A stretch of 5,649 nt of DNA from Rhodoluna sp. (GCA_023260375.1 JALQVK010000114.1:1-5649), one strand, 5' to 3'; shown: positions 1 through 5,649, counted from the stretch's first letter. Translations and numbers: made by a program. The notes: generated by a model not told the origin, from the sequence alone.

Positions 1-885
1 TGGGCGAACATTGGTCGGGTGGTTCGGACGAGAACGCAACCAGCGGTAGTAGCGATCGGTAATTCCGTCAATTCCCTGACTCGAAAAAGTCGTAGCTACG
101 GTTGGCGCTTCATAGGTCTCACCCGGAGCCAAAATTACTTCACCTGGAAGAAGGAGTTCTCCGGCGCCAATTGAGGTGCGACCAGTGGAAAGGCGTTCCA
201 CAATGTGGCGGGTGTTACCGCTCCACTCAAGACCAAGCGAGTAAACCTCGCCGCGCTGGTAATCGGCGTCTTTAGTCATGGCCAACTGAACGATAGTGTA
301 GTCGTGGCCCGATCGTCCTTCACGGATTTCACGAGCCCAAGTGCCAACCTGGATTTCACGACGCTGAGGCTGACGTTCTTTTACCCAACGACCGGTGAAG
401 TCAACGGTCTCTGAAATGTGGTCAGGAAGCGGGAGCCAAGAAGTTAGCTCACCGAGGGCGAATCCGGACTTGCCGGTGTTTTTCACGGTCTGTGAAATGC
501 GCAGGATTCCCTGAGCATTCAGTTCAAAGTTTGCGGTTACCTCAAGCCCGGCGGCAGCGTCAGCGCTTCGCACAAAGAGTGAGTTGGAAGTTGAATTGGT
601 TTCGACGATTTCGAATTGCTGCGACCAGTCCTGGCCGTCGCGGTGTCCGAGTACAGCTGGGCGTCCAAGATAGCCACGAGCGTTTTCTCTCCAGACACCG
701 GGGTTCTGGTATGCGTCGAGGTCTGAGTGAGGGACACCCTCTTGGAGTGCAGAACGTAAGTCAGCTGGCTTGATTGCACCCAAGTTATTTCCCCAGTGCA
801 AGATCACCGGCGTTCCAGTGGCTAGATCAATCACTAGCGATACGCCATCGGCGTCTAGGGTTACGAAGTTCTCTGGGGCGCTCAT
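1..885 (-). CDS. Alpha-galactosidase, glycoside hydrolase family 36 (N-terminal part, cut by window edge)
   Basis: Open frame of 295 codons from the ATG at 885 to the left edge with no stop, so the C-terminal part lies outside. GH36 enzymes are usually about 700 residues; this is roughly the first 40 percent. It covers the beta-sandwich N-terminal domain and reaches the entry to the catalytic barrel. Family-like features are HWG at 30-32 after a hydrophobic strand, the segment RWVKERQPQRREIQVGTWA at 166-184, the REGRSGHD stretch at 188-195 (typical of GH36 near the end of the sandwich), and SQGIDGITDRYYRWLR at 269-284. The catalytic aspartates lie beyond the window and cannot be checked. There is no signal peptide, so the enzyme should be cytoplasmic and hydrolyse terminal alpha-1,6-galactosyl bonds of imported sugars. 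The start is supported by AAAGAG at 898-893, 7 nt upstream. It follows the binding-protein gene by 89 bp and probably shares its transcript. Symbols such as melA, rafA or aga are used for this family; I cannot choose between them. Confidence 0.9.
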   Translation of the reverse strand, partial: MSAPENFVTLDADGVSLVIDLATGTPVILHWGNNLGAIKPADLRSALQEGVPHSDLDAYQNPGVWRENARGYLGRPAVLGHRDGQDWSQQFEIVETNSTSNSLFVRSADAAAGLEVTANFELNAQGILRISQTVKNTGKSGFALGELTSWLPLPDHISETVDFTGRWVKERQPQRREIQVGTWAREIREGRSGHDYTIVQLAMTKDADYQRGEVYSLGLEWSGNTRHIVERLSTGRTSIGAGELLLPGEVILAPGETYEAPTVATTFSSQGIDGITDRYYRWLRSRPNHPTNVRP

Positions 886-916
886 TTTGTTTCTCTTTAT
901 CTTTAGTTTGTGAATT

Positions 917-952
917 GGGGGCTAGGTCCACATTGCTGCAGGCCTAGCCCCC
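917..952 (-). terminator. Strong stem-loop between binding-protein and alpha-galactosidase genes
   Basis: A perfect 10-bp inverted repeat, GGGGGCTAGG (917-926) and CCTAGCCCCC (943-952), encloses a 16-nt loop. It begins 23 nt after the binding-protein stop codon and ends 32 nt before the alpha-galactosidase start. On the minus strand it is followed by AATTCACAAAC rather than a T run, so it is not a canonical intrinsic terminator. It could be a partial terminator or a 3' stabiliser that raises binding-protein mRNA relative to the enzyme, as is common in sugar-ABC operons. The structure is seen in the sequence; the role is inferred. Confidence 0.5.
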
Positions 953-974
953 GAATCCTTATCTCTTCAATGTA

Positions 975-2309
975 TTACTTGAAGAGTGCCTTTACTGCAT
1001 CGTTAGCTGCTGTTAGCGAGCTAACGTCAGCCTTGCCAGACATTACCGCTTCCATTGCTGGGTTCATGATGTCGTTAATCTTCGACTTCTTGTCAGCAAT
1101 TGGGAATAGGAAGGTGGTCTTGTCAGTGATGTGTACTGAGAATGCAGATACATCTACACCCTTAGCCTGCATTGCAGCAACAGCCTTGTCGGTTGCTTCT
1201 GGGATTGCAGGGAACACAACTGCAGCAGCAGCTACAACGTCCTGACATGCTGCCGAACCTAGGTACTTAACCCACTGCCACGCGGCTTCTGGGTTCTTTG
1301 ACGATGCGCTGATGTTGTCAGCTAGACCGTTGTACATAGAGGCACGCTTGCCGGTAGGACCAACAGGAGTTGGAGCAAGTGCTGGCTCGAACTTGTCAGA
1401 CTTGGCACCGAATACGGAACCGGTCATCCAAGAACCGTTTGAAGCCATAGCAACCTTGCCGGCAGCTAGCTGGTCAGACCAACCAACACCGTTCTGCTGA
1501 GCGAAGGTAGGCATGTAACCCTTTTCGCTTAGGCTGTGCCACCACTTGATGGTTTCCTGGAACTTAGGGTCGTCGTAGTGGTAGTTGGTGTCCCAAGGGC
1601 CATCGTTTACCTTCCAACCGTTAGCAGCTGCTAGGAACGACCACTGGGTCTGGCCATCGCCACCGCCAGTGCCTTCCATCCAGATACCGTAGGTCTTGAC
1701 GTGTGCCTTGTCGAAGCCAGCTTCGTCTCCGCGCTTACCGTTCTTGTCAACGGTTAGGTGAGCAATCGCCTTCTCGTAGGTTCCACCGTCGGTTGGGTTC
1801 CAATCAAGGTTGCTCATGTCAACGCCTGCAGCGTCGGTTAGCTTCTTGTTGTAGAACAATGCGATGGTGTCAAAGTCCTTTGGTAGACCGTACTGCTTAC
1901 CATCTGGGCTGGTCCACAGCGAAGCCAAACCAGGCTGGTAGGTGTTAGCAACATCAACGTTGTCGCGCTTGATGTAGTCATCTAGCGCAAGAATGTTGCC
2001 GTTGTTTACGAATTCTGGGTAGAAAGCTAGGTGCGAAGTAAATACGTCGTAGCCATCGCCCGATACGAATCCAGCGTTAACCTTCTTCCAGTAGTCATCC
2101 CAACCGACCTGTTCAATGTTGACAGTGATCTTTGGGTTGGCCTTGTGGAAATCGGCAGCACACTGCTTGTAAGCAGGTAGCTGGTTCGAGTCCCAAAGAC
2201 CATAACTGATGGTGCCCTCTGCCGCAGGAGCCGCCGGCGCACATGCGCTGAGGCCTAGAGGCAGAGCTAGTACTGCAGCAATCGCTACAGCTCTCTTGAA
2301 TACCTTCAT
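975..2309 (-). CDS. ABC transporter sugar-binding lipoprotein (CUT1, SBP_bac_1 family)
   Basis: A 444-residue extracellular solute-binding protein, normal length for CUT1 family binding proteins. Residues 1-23 form a lipoprotein signal: basic MKVFKR, a hydrophobic core, then the lipobox LSAC with lipidated Cys23, followed by an Ala/Pro-rich linker. The protein should be anchored on the outer face of the membrane and deliver sugar to the two permeases upstream. The segment GLPKDFDTIALFYNKKL (141-157) matches the hinge-region signature of this family. NGSWMTG (291-297) and MYNGLADNISASSKNPEAAWQWVKYL (325-350) are also typical. Many Trp and Tyr residues suit sugar stacking. The frame is open up to 2387, but the ATG at 2309 is chosen because it places the signal peptide at the N-terminus and has AAAGG at 2320-2316, 6 nt upstream. 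The substrate is inferred from the neighbouring GH36 and galT genes as an alpha-galactoside, not read from the protein. The gene lies third in the operon, flanked by stem-loops. Confidence 0.93.
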   Translation of the reverse strand: MKVFKRAVAIAAVLALPLGLSACAPAAPAAEGTISYGLWDSNQLPAYKQCAADFHKANPKITVNIEQVGWDDYWKKVNAGFVSGDGYDVFTSHLAFYPEFVNNGNILALDDYIKRDNVDVANTYQPGLASLWTSPDGKQYGLPKDFDTIALFYNKKLTDAAGVDMSNLDWNPTDGGTYEKAIAHLTVDKNGKRGDEAGFDKAHVKTYGIWMEGTGGGDGQTQWSFLAAANGWKVNDGPWDTNYHYDDPKFQETIKWWHSLSEKGYMPTFAQQNGVGWSDQLAAGKVAMASNGSWMTGSVFGAKSDKFEPALAPTPVGPTGKRASMYNGLADNISASSKNPEAAWQWVKYLGSAACQDVVAAAAVVFPAIPEATDKAVAAMQAKGVDVSAFSVHITDKTTFLFPIADKKSKINDIMNPAMEAVMSGKADVSSLTAANDAVKALFK

Positions 2310-2389
2310 TTTTTTCCTTTGTTTGATGTTTTCGGTTTCCAACCAAGAGCCCGCCTCGCGAACCCCAACTGCAGTGAAGTTGTGCATTA
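2310..2389 (-). promoter_or_regulatory. Leader of the binding-protein gene with decisive ribosome binding site
   Basis: This 80-nt gap between the permease stop and the ATG at 2309 contains AAAGG (2320-2316) 6 nt before the start, the best Shine-Dalgarno match in this gap. A small GGTT/AACC hairpin with a 3-nt loop sits at 2334-2344. The frame of the binding protein stays open through the gap back to an ATG at 2387, but that ATG has no good ribosome binding site and would bury the signal peptide behind 26 residues. I see no convincing promoter here. Confidence 0.55.
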
Positions 2390-2403
2390 TTACTTCACCG
2401 CAG
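2369..2403 (-). other. Intercistronic stem-loop at the end of the second permease gene
   Basis: Arms CTGCAGTGAAGT (2369-2380) and ACTTCACCGCAG (2392-2403) pair over 12 bp around an 11-nt loop. The single DNA mismatch (A2373 with C2399) becomes a U-G wobble in the minus-strand RNA, so the RNA stem is continuous. The stem uses the last permease codons, and the loop holds the tandem stop TAATAA. The bases after the stem (TTGGGGTTCG) contain no T run, so a simple terminator is unlikely. A processing or stability element separating permease and binding-protein messages is a reasonable guess. Confidence 0.5.
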
Positions 2404-3331
2404 AAGCTTGAATCGATCCAACGATCTTCTTGCCGGCGAATATCATCAGCAAGATCATTGGTATGGCAGCGATTAGGGCTGCTGCCATCAGCCCAGACCA
2501 GTCGGGACTTCCCTGAGGGGTCTGTGATTTGAAAACTCCAAGGCCAACAGTCAAGACTGTTGACTCTGGCTTACCGGAACCTACATAGAACGGCCAGAGG
2601 TAGTCGTTCCAGGCTCCGATGAATTGCAAAATTGCGAGAGTGATGATTTGTGGCCAGGCGATTGGAATCACAATCTGGCGGAAGATTCGGAAGTGGTTTG
2701 CGCCATCGATGACGGCAGCCTCCACAATGCTTAGGTTGGTGCCGAGAAAGAACTGACGAAGGAAGAAGATTGCGAATGGCGCCATCAAAAGTCCAGGCAG
2801 CATGATTCCGAAAAGACTGTTCACGAGGTGCAATTCGCGAATTAGCAAGAAGTTCGGTAGAACTAGGAAGATTCCAGGCACGGTTAGTGCGATTACGAAT
2901 AGGAAAAATATTGCGTCGCGACCTTTGAACTTCAAAATTGAGAAGGCATATGCAGCTGCAGCACTAAAAGCGACTTGGCAGACCGTGAGAATTACACAGA
3001 CTATTACTGAGTTCATGAAGTAAAGCGAGAAGTTTACCGAAGCTCCTGAACCACCTTCGGCAAGGGCTTGGGCATTGGTCGAGAGGCCCAAAGCACGAGC
3101 GAACCCTCCCATAGTGAAATTAACCGGCATCAAACTGGTTGGGTCGCTGAATAAAGTCTTGCTGGTGCTTAGCGCAGTGCGTAGCATCCAGTAAACCGGG
3201 AATAGAGTCACCAGCACGATTATGGTTAGTGAGCCGTATCCGAAAATCTTTGAGCCAAGGCTGCGCTTGATTGTGCTTTCGGAAGCTTCTTGGTTACGTG
3301 ACTGGCGTTTCGTCTGGATTTTGTCGCTCAT
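2390..3331 (-). CDS. ABC transporter permease, CUT1 family (MalG-type)
   Basis: A 313-residue inner-membrane permease, slightly longer than the usual 270-300 residues of MalG-type proteins owing to a hydrophilic N-terminal tail of about 27 residues. A first membrane segment lies near 31-50. The binding-protein-dependent transport (MetI-like) domain runs from about 105 to 302, with further hydrophobic segments near 105-130, 140-162, 173-193, 222-240 and 282-300. The EAA loop that docks on the ATPase is clear: EAAVIDGANHFRIFRQIVIP at 204-223, with the conserved Gly210. WNDYLWP at 241-247 is typical of the MalG branch. The start is 2 nt after the stop of the partner permease, implying translational coupling; GGAT further upstream is the only Shine-Dalgarno-like element. 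It ends with tandem TAA stops. It forms a heterodimer with the upstream permease and imports the sugar bound by the lipoprotein. Confidence 0.95.
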   Translation of the reverse strand: MSDKIQTKRQSRNQEASESTIKRSLGSKIFGYGSLTIIVLVTLFPVYWMLRTALSTSKTLFSDPTSLMPVNFTMGGFARALGLSTNAQALAEGGSGASVNFSLYFMNSVIVCVILTVCQVAFSAAAAYAFSILKFKGRDAIFFLFVIALTVPGIFLVLPNFLLIRELHLVNSLFGIMLPGLLMAPFAIFFLRQFFLGTNLSIVEAAVIDGANHFRIFRQIVIPIAWPQIITLAILQFIGAWNDYLWPFYVGSGKPESTVLTVGLGVFKSQTPQGSPDWSGLMAAALIAAIPMILLMIFAGKKIVGSIQASAVK

Positions 3332-3333
3332 GG

Positions 3334-4230
3334 TTATCGATCCATATCCGATTGATTTGCCGACAGTAACTTGGTTTGCGCGAAAGCGATGATGGAAAGC
3401 ATGACCATCAGTGCAACCGAAATTGCCGAGGCATAGCCGAACTCATTGTTTCCCCACGCGGTTTTCGAAATGAGGATGCTGAAAGTCTCGGTGGCGTGGA
3501 TTGGGCCGCCCTTGGTAGTTACTGCAATGGTGTCGAAAATCTGGAACGAACCGGTCACGGTGATTACCATGACGAAAGCAAGCACTGGACGCAGTAGCGG
3601 CAGCGTGATGCTGCGGAAGGTACGCCATTCTCCGGCGCCGTCTACCGCAGCTGCGTCGTAAACATCTTTAGGGATGGCCTGCAATCCCGCAAAAATCAAG
3701 AGTGCTGTGTATCCAACGTGACGCCACACGTTAATCAGTGCGATTGTGGGCATCGCGGTTACGTCGGAGAAGAAGGTGAACTTGTCGATGCTGAAGAAGT
3801 CGAGCACCGAGTTGATGAGACCTAGATTGTAGTCGGTTAGCCAATACCAAACCAAGGCCACAATCACATTCGAGAACAGGTATGGAAGAAGAATGATTCC
3901 GCGAATCACTGTTGAGCGGGTATAACGCTGCATTAGTACTGCAATAAATAATGCGAGTACGGTTTGGATACCGATGTTGATGATTACGTATTCCAGGGTC
4001 ACCCAAAGTGCGTTCCAGAAAACAGGGTCCGCGATCATGCGCGTGTAGTTGTCGAGACCGATGAACTTAGGTGCGCGGAAGATGTTGTATTCGGTGAAGC
4101 TCAGGTAGATTCCGCGAATTCCTGGAATGAGCACGAAGACCGAGAGACCAATAAGTGCCGGCCCCATGAAAGGCAGAGCAGTAAGGAAGTCACTCTTCCT
4201 CTTGCGTTTAGCAACTACTGGGTTTGCCAT
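3334..4230 (-). CDS. ABC transporter permease, CUT1 family (MalF-type)
   Basis: A 298-residue inner-membrane permease, first gene of the minus-strand operon. After a basic start (KRKRKSDF, 9-15) come hydrophobic segments near 16-40, 78-100, 108-131, 160-183, 212-234 and 266-285. The phrase SFTEYNIFRAPKFIGLDNYTRMIADP (45-69) is characteristic of MalF/UgpA-type permeases. The EAA-type cytoplasmic loop reads YDAAAVDGAGEWRTFRSITL at 191-210, with Asp in place of the usual Glu, a common variant. TTKGGP at 238-243 is also typical of this branch. The ATG at 4230 is preferred over the in-frame GTG at 4239 because AAAGGTG (4243-4237) sits 6 nt before it, and the GTG is inside that ribosome binding site. 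The stop is 2 nt before the partner permease start. It should pair with that permease and with an ATPase encoded elsewhere. Confidence 0.95.
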   Translation of the reverse strand: MANPVVAKRKRKSDFLTALPFMGPALIGLSVFVLIPGIRGIYLSFTEYNIFRAPKFIGLDNYTRMIADPVFWNALWVTLEYVIINIGIQTVLALFIAVLMQRYTRSTVIRGIILLPYLFSNVIVALVWYWLTDYNLGLINSVLDFFSIDKFTFFSDVTAMPTIALINVWRHVGYTALLIFAGLQAIPKDVYDAAAVDGAGEWRTFRSITLPLLRPVLAFVMVITVTGSFQIFDTIAVTTKGGPIHATETFSILISKTAWGNNEFGYASAISVALMVMLSIIAFAQTKLLSANQSDMDR

Positions 4231-4236
4231 CGGTTG

Positions 4237-4243
4237 CACCTTT
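4237..4243 (-). promoter_or_regulatory. Ribosome binding site of the first permease gene
   Basis: AAAGGTG on the minus strand lies 6 nt before the ATG at 4230. This is good Shine-Dalgarno complementarity and rules against starting at the GTG at 4239, which overlaps this element. Confidence 0.75.
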
Positions 4244-4266
4244 CATGAATAGTCATTTACCAATAC

Positions 4267-4319
4267 TTCACAGATTACTTGCGTAAATTCACAAAAACTC
4301 ACCGCTTTTCACAAAAGTT
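4267..4319 (+). repeat. Three direct repeats of TTCACA spaced two helical turns apart
   Basis: TTCACAGATTAC starts at 4267, TTCACAAAAACT at 4288 and TTCACAAAAGTT at 4308. The first six bases are identical in all three, and the second and third copies share TTCACAAAA. Start-to-start distances are 21 and 20 bp, close to two turns of B-DNA, so the copies face the same side of the helix. The array lies between the two divergent starts, and the third copy overlaps the proposed -35 of deoR. A regulator binding array is likely; the DeoR protein encoded next door is the first candidate, by inference. Confidence 0.5.
4275..4286. promoter_or_regulatory. Candidate operator, transporter-side copy (TTACTTGCGTAA)
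   Basis: An inverted repeat with arms TTAC and GTAA around TTGC, 45 bp upstream of the first permease start. It matches a second element at 4370-4381 in 11 of 12 positions. It starts within the first TTCACA repeat unit, so the two motif sets may overlap functionally. Operator function is inferred from symmetry, duplication and placement. Confidence 0.45.
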
Positions 4320-4346
4320 ACCATTGTGTTATCAAATTCGTACAAT
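4318..4346 (+). promoter_or_regulatory. Probable promoter of the deoR-galT operon
   Basis: TACAAT at 4341-4346 matches the -10 consensus in five of six positions. TTACCA at 4318-4323 matches the -35 consensus in four of six, with a 17-bp spacer. Transcription would begin near 4353, leaving about 53 nt of leader before the deoR ATG. The candidate operator at 4370-4381 would then lie within the leader, suiting autorepression. Confidence 0.5.
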
Positions 4347-4369
4347 AGTTACTTAAAAGCGACATACCC

Positions 4370-4381
4370 TTACTTGTGTAA
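4370..4381. promoter_or_regulatory. Candidate operator, deoR-side copy (TTACTTGTGTAA)
   Basis: TTAC and GTAA arms around TTGT; the symmetry extends by one more pair (C4369 with G4382) to give CTTAC-TTGT-GTAAG. It lies 24 bp upstream of the deoR start, downstream of the proposed transcription start, and is nearly identical to the element at 4275-4286. A bound repressor here would block elongation or promoter clearance. In RNA it could form only a short 5-bp hairpin with a 4-nt loop. Confidence 0.45.
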
Positions 4382-4390
4382 GAAAATTTG

Positions 4391-4396
4391 AGAGGA
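4391..4396 (+). promoter_or_regulatory. Ribosome binding site of deoR
   Basis: AGAGGA lies 9 nt before the ATG at 4406. It decides against the in-frame TTG at 4388, which would place this element inside the coding region. Confidence 0.7.
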
Positions 4397-4405
4397 AATG
4401 CAACG

Positions 4406-5194
4406 ATGCTCGCCCCACAACGCCAGACCCTGATTCTTCAGGAGATTAGTCGTTCTGGCGCTGCACGCATCTCGGAGTTGGCAGAAATACTTAGCGTTTC
4501 CGAAATGACCGTTCGCCGCGACATTGATGCGCTTGCCGATCAAGGACAAATTGAAAAGGTTCACGGCGGGGCCATTGCTCTACTAGAAGCCAGCAACATT
4601 AGCGAGCCTCCATTCAAAGCAACCTCCATGCGAGAGCAAGCAGCCAAAGATGCAATCGGCGCTCGAGCTGCAGAACTCGTCAAGCCTGGCCATTCCATTG
4701 GATTAATGGGTGGAAGTACCGTGTTCGCGATGGCCAAACACATCGCCAGCATCCCTCGCATTACAGTGGTAACTAATTCTCTGCCCGTTTCGGATTACCT
4801 TCACCGCGAAGGCAACCAGGACCAGGTGGTCATCCTGACTGGCGGTATGCGAACCCCTACCGACTCATTTGTGGGTGAATTCACGATTGCATCGCTACAG
4901 CGACTAAATCTCGACCTGGCTTTTATCGGCACCCACGGAGTTGACCTTCGCGGCGGCTTCAGTTCGCCAAACCTCTACGAGGCTGAGACTAACCGCAGCG
5001 TGCGCCAGCGCACCAAGAAATTCGTCGTCTTAGCTGACCACACCAAGTGGGGCAAGTTAGGTTTCAGCACATTCGCCGGGCTAAACGAAGCCGACGTTCT
5101 AATCACCGATGACGCAATCGACGCCGGTGCTGTAAAAGCACTTAGAGAAGAGATTGCAGAAGTGATCACCGTAAAGAGTGGTTTGTCAGAATAA
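4406..5194 (+). CDS. DeoR-family transcriptional repressor of sugar metabolism
   Basis: A 262-residue regulator, the normal length for DeoR-family sugar repressors. The N-terminal winged helix-turn-helix spans about 5-57: ISELAEILSVSEMTVRRDID at 22-41 carries the recognition helix, followed by the family hallmark KVHGGA at 51-56. The C-terminal sugar-phosphate sensor domain (about 75-235) shows GLMGGSTVFAMAKHI (99-113), VVTNSLPV (121-128), LTGG (144-147), FIGTHGVDLRGGFSSPNLYEAE (173-194) and VLADHTKWGK (208-217), all typical of this domain. Family members usually repress sugar genes and are released by a phosphorylated sugar. The ATG at 4406 is chosen for its AGAGGA ribosome binding site. Its TAA stop overlaps the galT ATG by one base, and it is divergent from the transporter operon. 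It probably controls both operons and itself; a galactose-derived phosphate is a plausible effector, by inference. Confidence 0.93.
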   Translation: MLAPQRQTLILQEISRSGAARISELAEILSVSEMTVRRDIDALADQGQIEKVHGGAIALLEASNISEPPFKATSMREQAAKDAIGARAAELVKPGHSIGLMGGSTVFAMAKHIASIPRITVVTNSLPVSDYLHREGNQDQVVILTGGMRTPTDSFVGEFTIASLQRLNLDLAFIGTHGVDLRGGFSSPNLYEAETNRSVRQRTKKFVVLADHTKWGKLGFSTFAGLNEADVLITDDAIDAGAVKALREEIAEVITVKSGLSE

Positions 5195-5649
5195 TGAAGA
5201 CTTCAAACAAAATCTCTGTCACGCTTTCAGACGGTCGCGAACTAATTTATTTTGACGACGCAGACAGTCAACTTCCGAACGAACGAAAGAACGACTCGCG
5301 TCCTTCGCTAGAACGACCCGATGTTGCCGAAATGCGCCTAGACACCCTCACCGGCGACTGGATTTCCGTGGCAGCTGCTCGAAATGGTCGAGCATTCTTG
5401 CCTCCAGCCCATCTTTGCCCATTGTGCCCGACCACCGAAGCCAACCTCTCCGAAATTCCGGATCAGTTTGATGTTGCAGTCTTTGAAAACAAAAGCCCTT
5501 CATTCGGTCCGGCTCTTGCTGAAACCGACGACGAAAACTTCGGCGTCATTGAGCACCTCAAACTGGGGTCCACTCTCCCGTCGGTCGGTCGTTGTGAAGT
5601 CGTGGTTTTTTCTCCGGAACACGAAGGTTCACTTTCTAAGCTTCCAATC
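5194..5649 (+). CDS. galT: Galactose-1-phosphate uridylyltransferase (N-terminal part, cut by window edge)
   Basis: An open frame of 152 codons from the ATG at 5194 to the right edge; full-length GalT is about 350-380 residues. GalT exchanges UMP between UDP-glucose and galactose-1-phosphate in the cytoplasmic Leloir pathway. Visible family features are MRLDTLTGDWISVAAARNGRAFLPP (47-71), CPLC at 75-78 giving the two cysteines of the metal site, VFENKSPSF (96-104), and GRCEVVVFSPEHEGSLSKL (132-150). The catalytic HPH motif lies beyond the window. The roughly 45 residues before the first conserved block, including LSDGRELIYFDD (11-22), are longer than in the E. coli enzyme but resemble actinobacterial GalT proteins as I remember them. 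Its start overlaps the deoR stop as TAATG, so translation is probably coupled. AAAGAGTGG at 5173-5181 may serve as a distant ribosome binding site. A galactokinase gene often follows galT in such operons but is outside this window. Confidence 0.93.
   Translation, partial: MKTSNKISVTLSDGRELIYFDDADSQLPNERKNDSRPSLERPDVAEMRLDTLTGDWISVAAARNGRAFLPPAHLCPLCPTTEANLSEIPDQFDVAVFENKSPSFGPALAETDDENFGVIEHLKLGSTLPSVGRCEVVVFSPEHEGSLSKLPI

Larger units (their letters stand above)
4231..4405. promoter_or_regulatory. Divergent control region between transporter and deoR-galT operons
   Basis: A noncoding, clearly AT-rich stretch of 175 bp separates two divergently transcribed operons, so it should carry both promoters and the regulator's operators. 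It contains the permease ribosome binding site, a plausible plus-strand promoter, three TTCACA direct repeats and two TTACTTGYGTAA elements, each listed separately. For the minus-strand operon I find only weak promoter candidates, for example TTTACG at 4287-4282 with TATTGG at 4265-4260, spacer 16. I do not claim that pair. Confidence 0.8.

Noticed and set aside
205..779. Small open frames of 69, 80 and 93 codons overlapping the alpha-galactosidase gene
   Set aside because: They lie in other frames of a continuous 295-codon GH36 coding region, have low-complexity Arg/Ser-rich products and no ribosome binding support.
1703..2346. Open frames on both strands within the binding-protein gene
   Set aside because: They are out-of-frame shadows of a clearly recognisable binding protein and their products resemble no family I know.
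2310..2387. N-terminal extension of the binding protein to the ATG at 2387
   Set aside because: It would place 26 residues before a textbook lipoprotein signal peptide, and only the ATG at 2309 has a well-spaced AAAGG.
4231..4239. GTG start at 4239 for the first permease
   Set aside because: The GTG lies within the AAAGGTG ribosome binding site serving the ATG at 4230.
4259..4287. Minus-strand promoter for the transporter operon (TTTACG with TATTGG)
   Set aside because: The -10 element matches the consensus in only three of six positions; a promoter must lie in this region but I cannot place it with confidence.
4267..4328. CRP/GlxR-type site built from the TGTGA half-sites
   Set aside because: The TTCACA copies are direct, not inverted at the 16-bp palindrome spacing of CRP-family sites; the only inverted match (CACAA at 4310 with TTGTG at 4324) does not fit the consensus.
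4388..4405. TTG start at 4388 for deoR
   Set aside because: The AGAGGA ribosome binding site would be inside the coding region, and DeoR proteins normally begin just before the conserved RQ block, as with the ATG at 4406.
1..5649. CRISPR arrays, insertion sequences, tRNA or rRNA genes
   Set aside because: No array of regular repeats, transposase-like frame, terminal inverted repeats or recognisable RNA gene is visible; nearly all of the window is accounted for by the six genes and short gaps.

Overview
The window holds a divergent pair of operons for uptake and breakdown of galactose-containing sugars. It most likely comes from a small-genome, mid-GC actinobacterium. The actinobacterial signs are a GalT with the long N-terminal segment typical of that phylum, a CUT1-type ABC importer beside a GH36 alpha-galactosidase, and the style of the lipoprotein signal. 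Base composition looks close to half G+C, low for most Actinobacteria but usual for freshwater or marine Microbacteriaceae (Luna-type lineages). That placement is inference from memory of the lineages, not from a search.

Minus strand, read from about 4230 down to 1: a first CUT1 permease (4230-3334), a second CUT1 permease 2 nt later (3331-2390), a lipoprotein sugar-binding protein (2309-975), and the N-terminal 295 residues of a GH36 alpha-galactosidase (885-1, running off the left edge). The binding-protein gene comes third and is bracketed by two strong stem-loops (2369-2403 and 917-952). No ABC ATPase is encoded in the window.

Plus strand: a DeoR-family repressor (4406-5194) whose stop codon overlaps the start of galT (5194 onward, cut by the right edge after 152 residues).

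The 175-bp region between the two operons (4231-4405) holds the control signals. There is a plausible promoter for the deoR-galT operon, three direct repeats of TTCACA spaced 21 and 20 bp apart, and two nearly identical TTACTTGYGTAA elements 95 bp apart, one near each operon.

Proposed joint function (inference from families and layout): the binding protein and permeases import an alpha-galactoside such as melibiose or a raffinose-type sugar, using an ATPase encoded elsewhere. The cytoplasmic GH36 enzyme releases galactose, and GalT works in the Leloir pathway once galactose is phosphorylated. The DeoR regulator probably represses one or both operons until a sugar phosphate appears. Each gene belongs to a well-known family and I see no undescribed system. 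The points most worth a second look are the operator architecture and the hairpins around the binding-protein gene.
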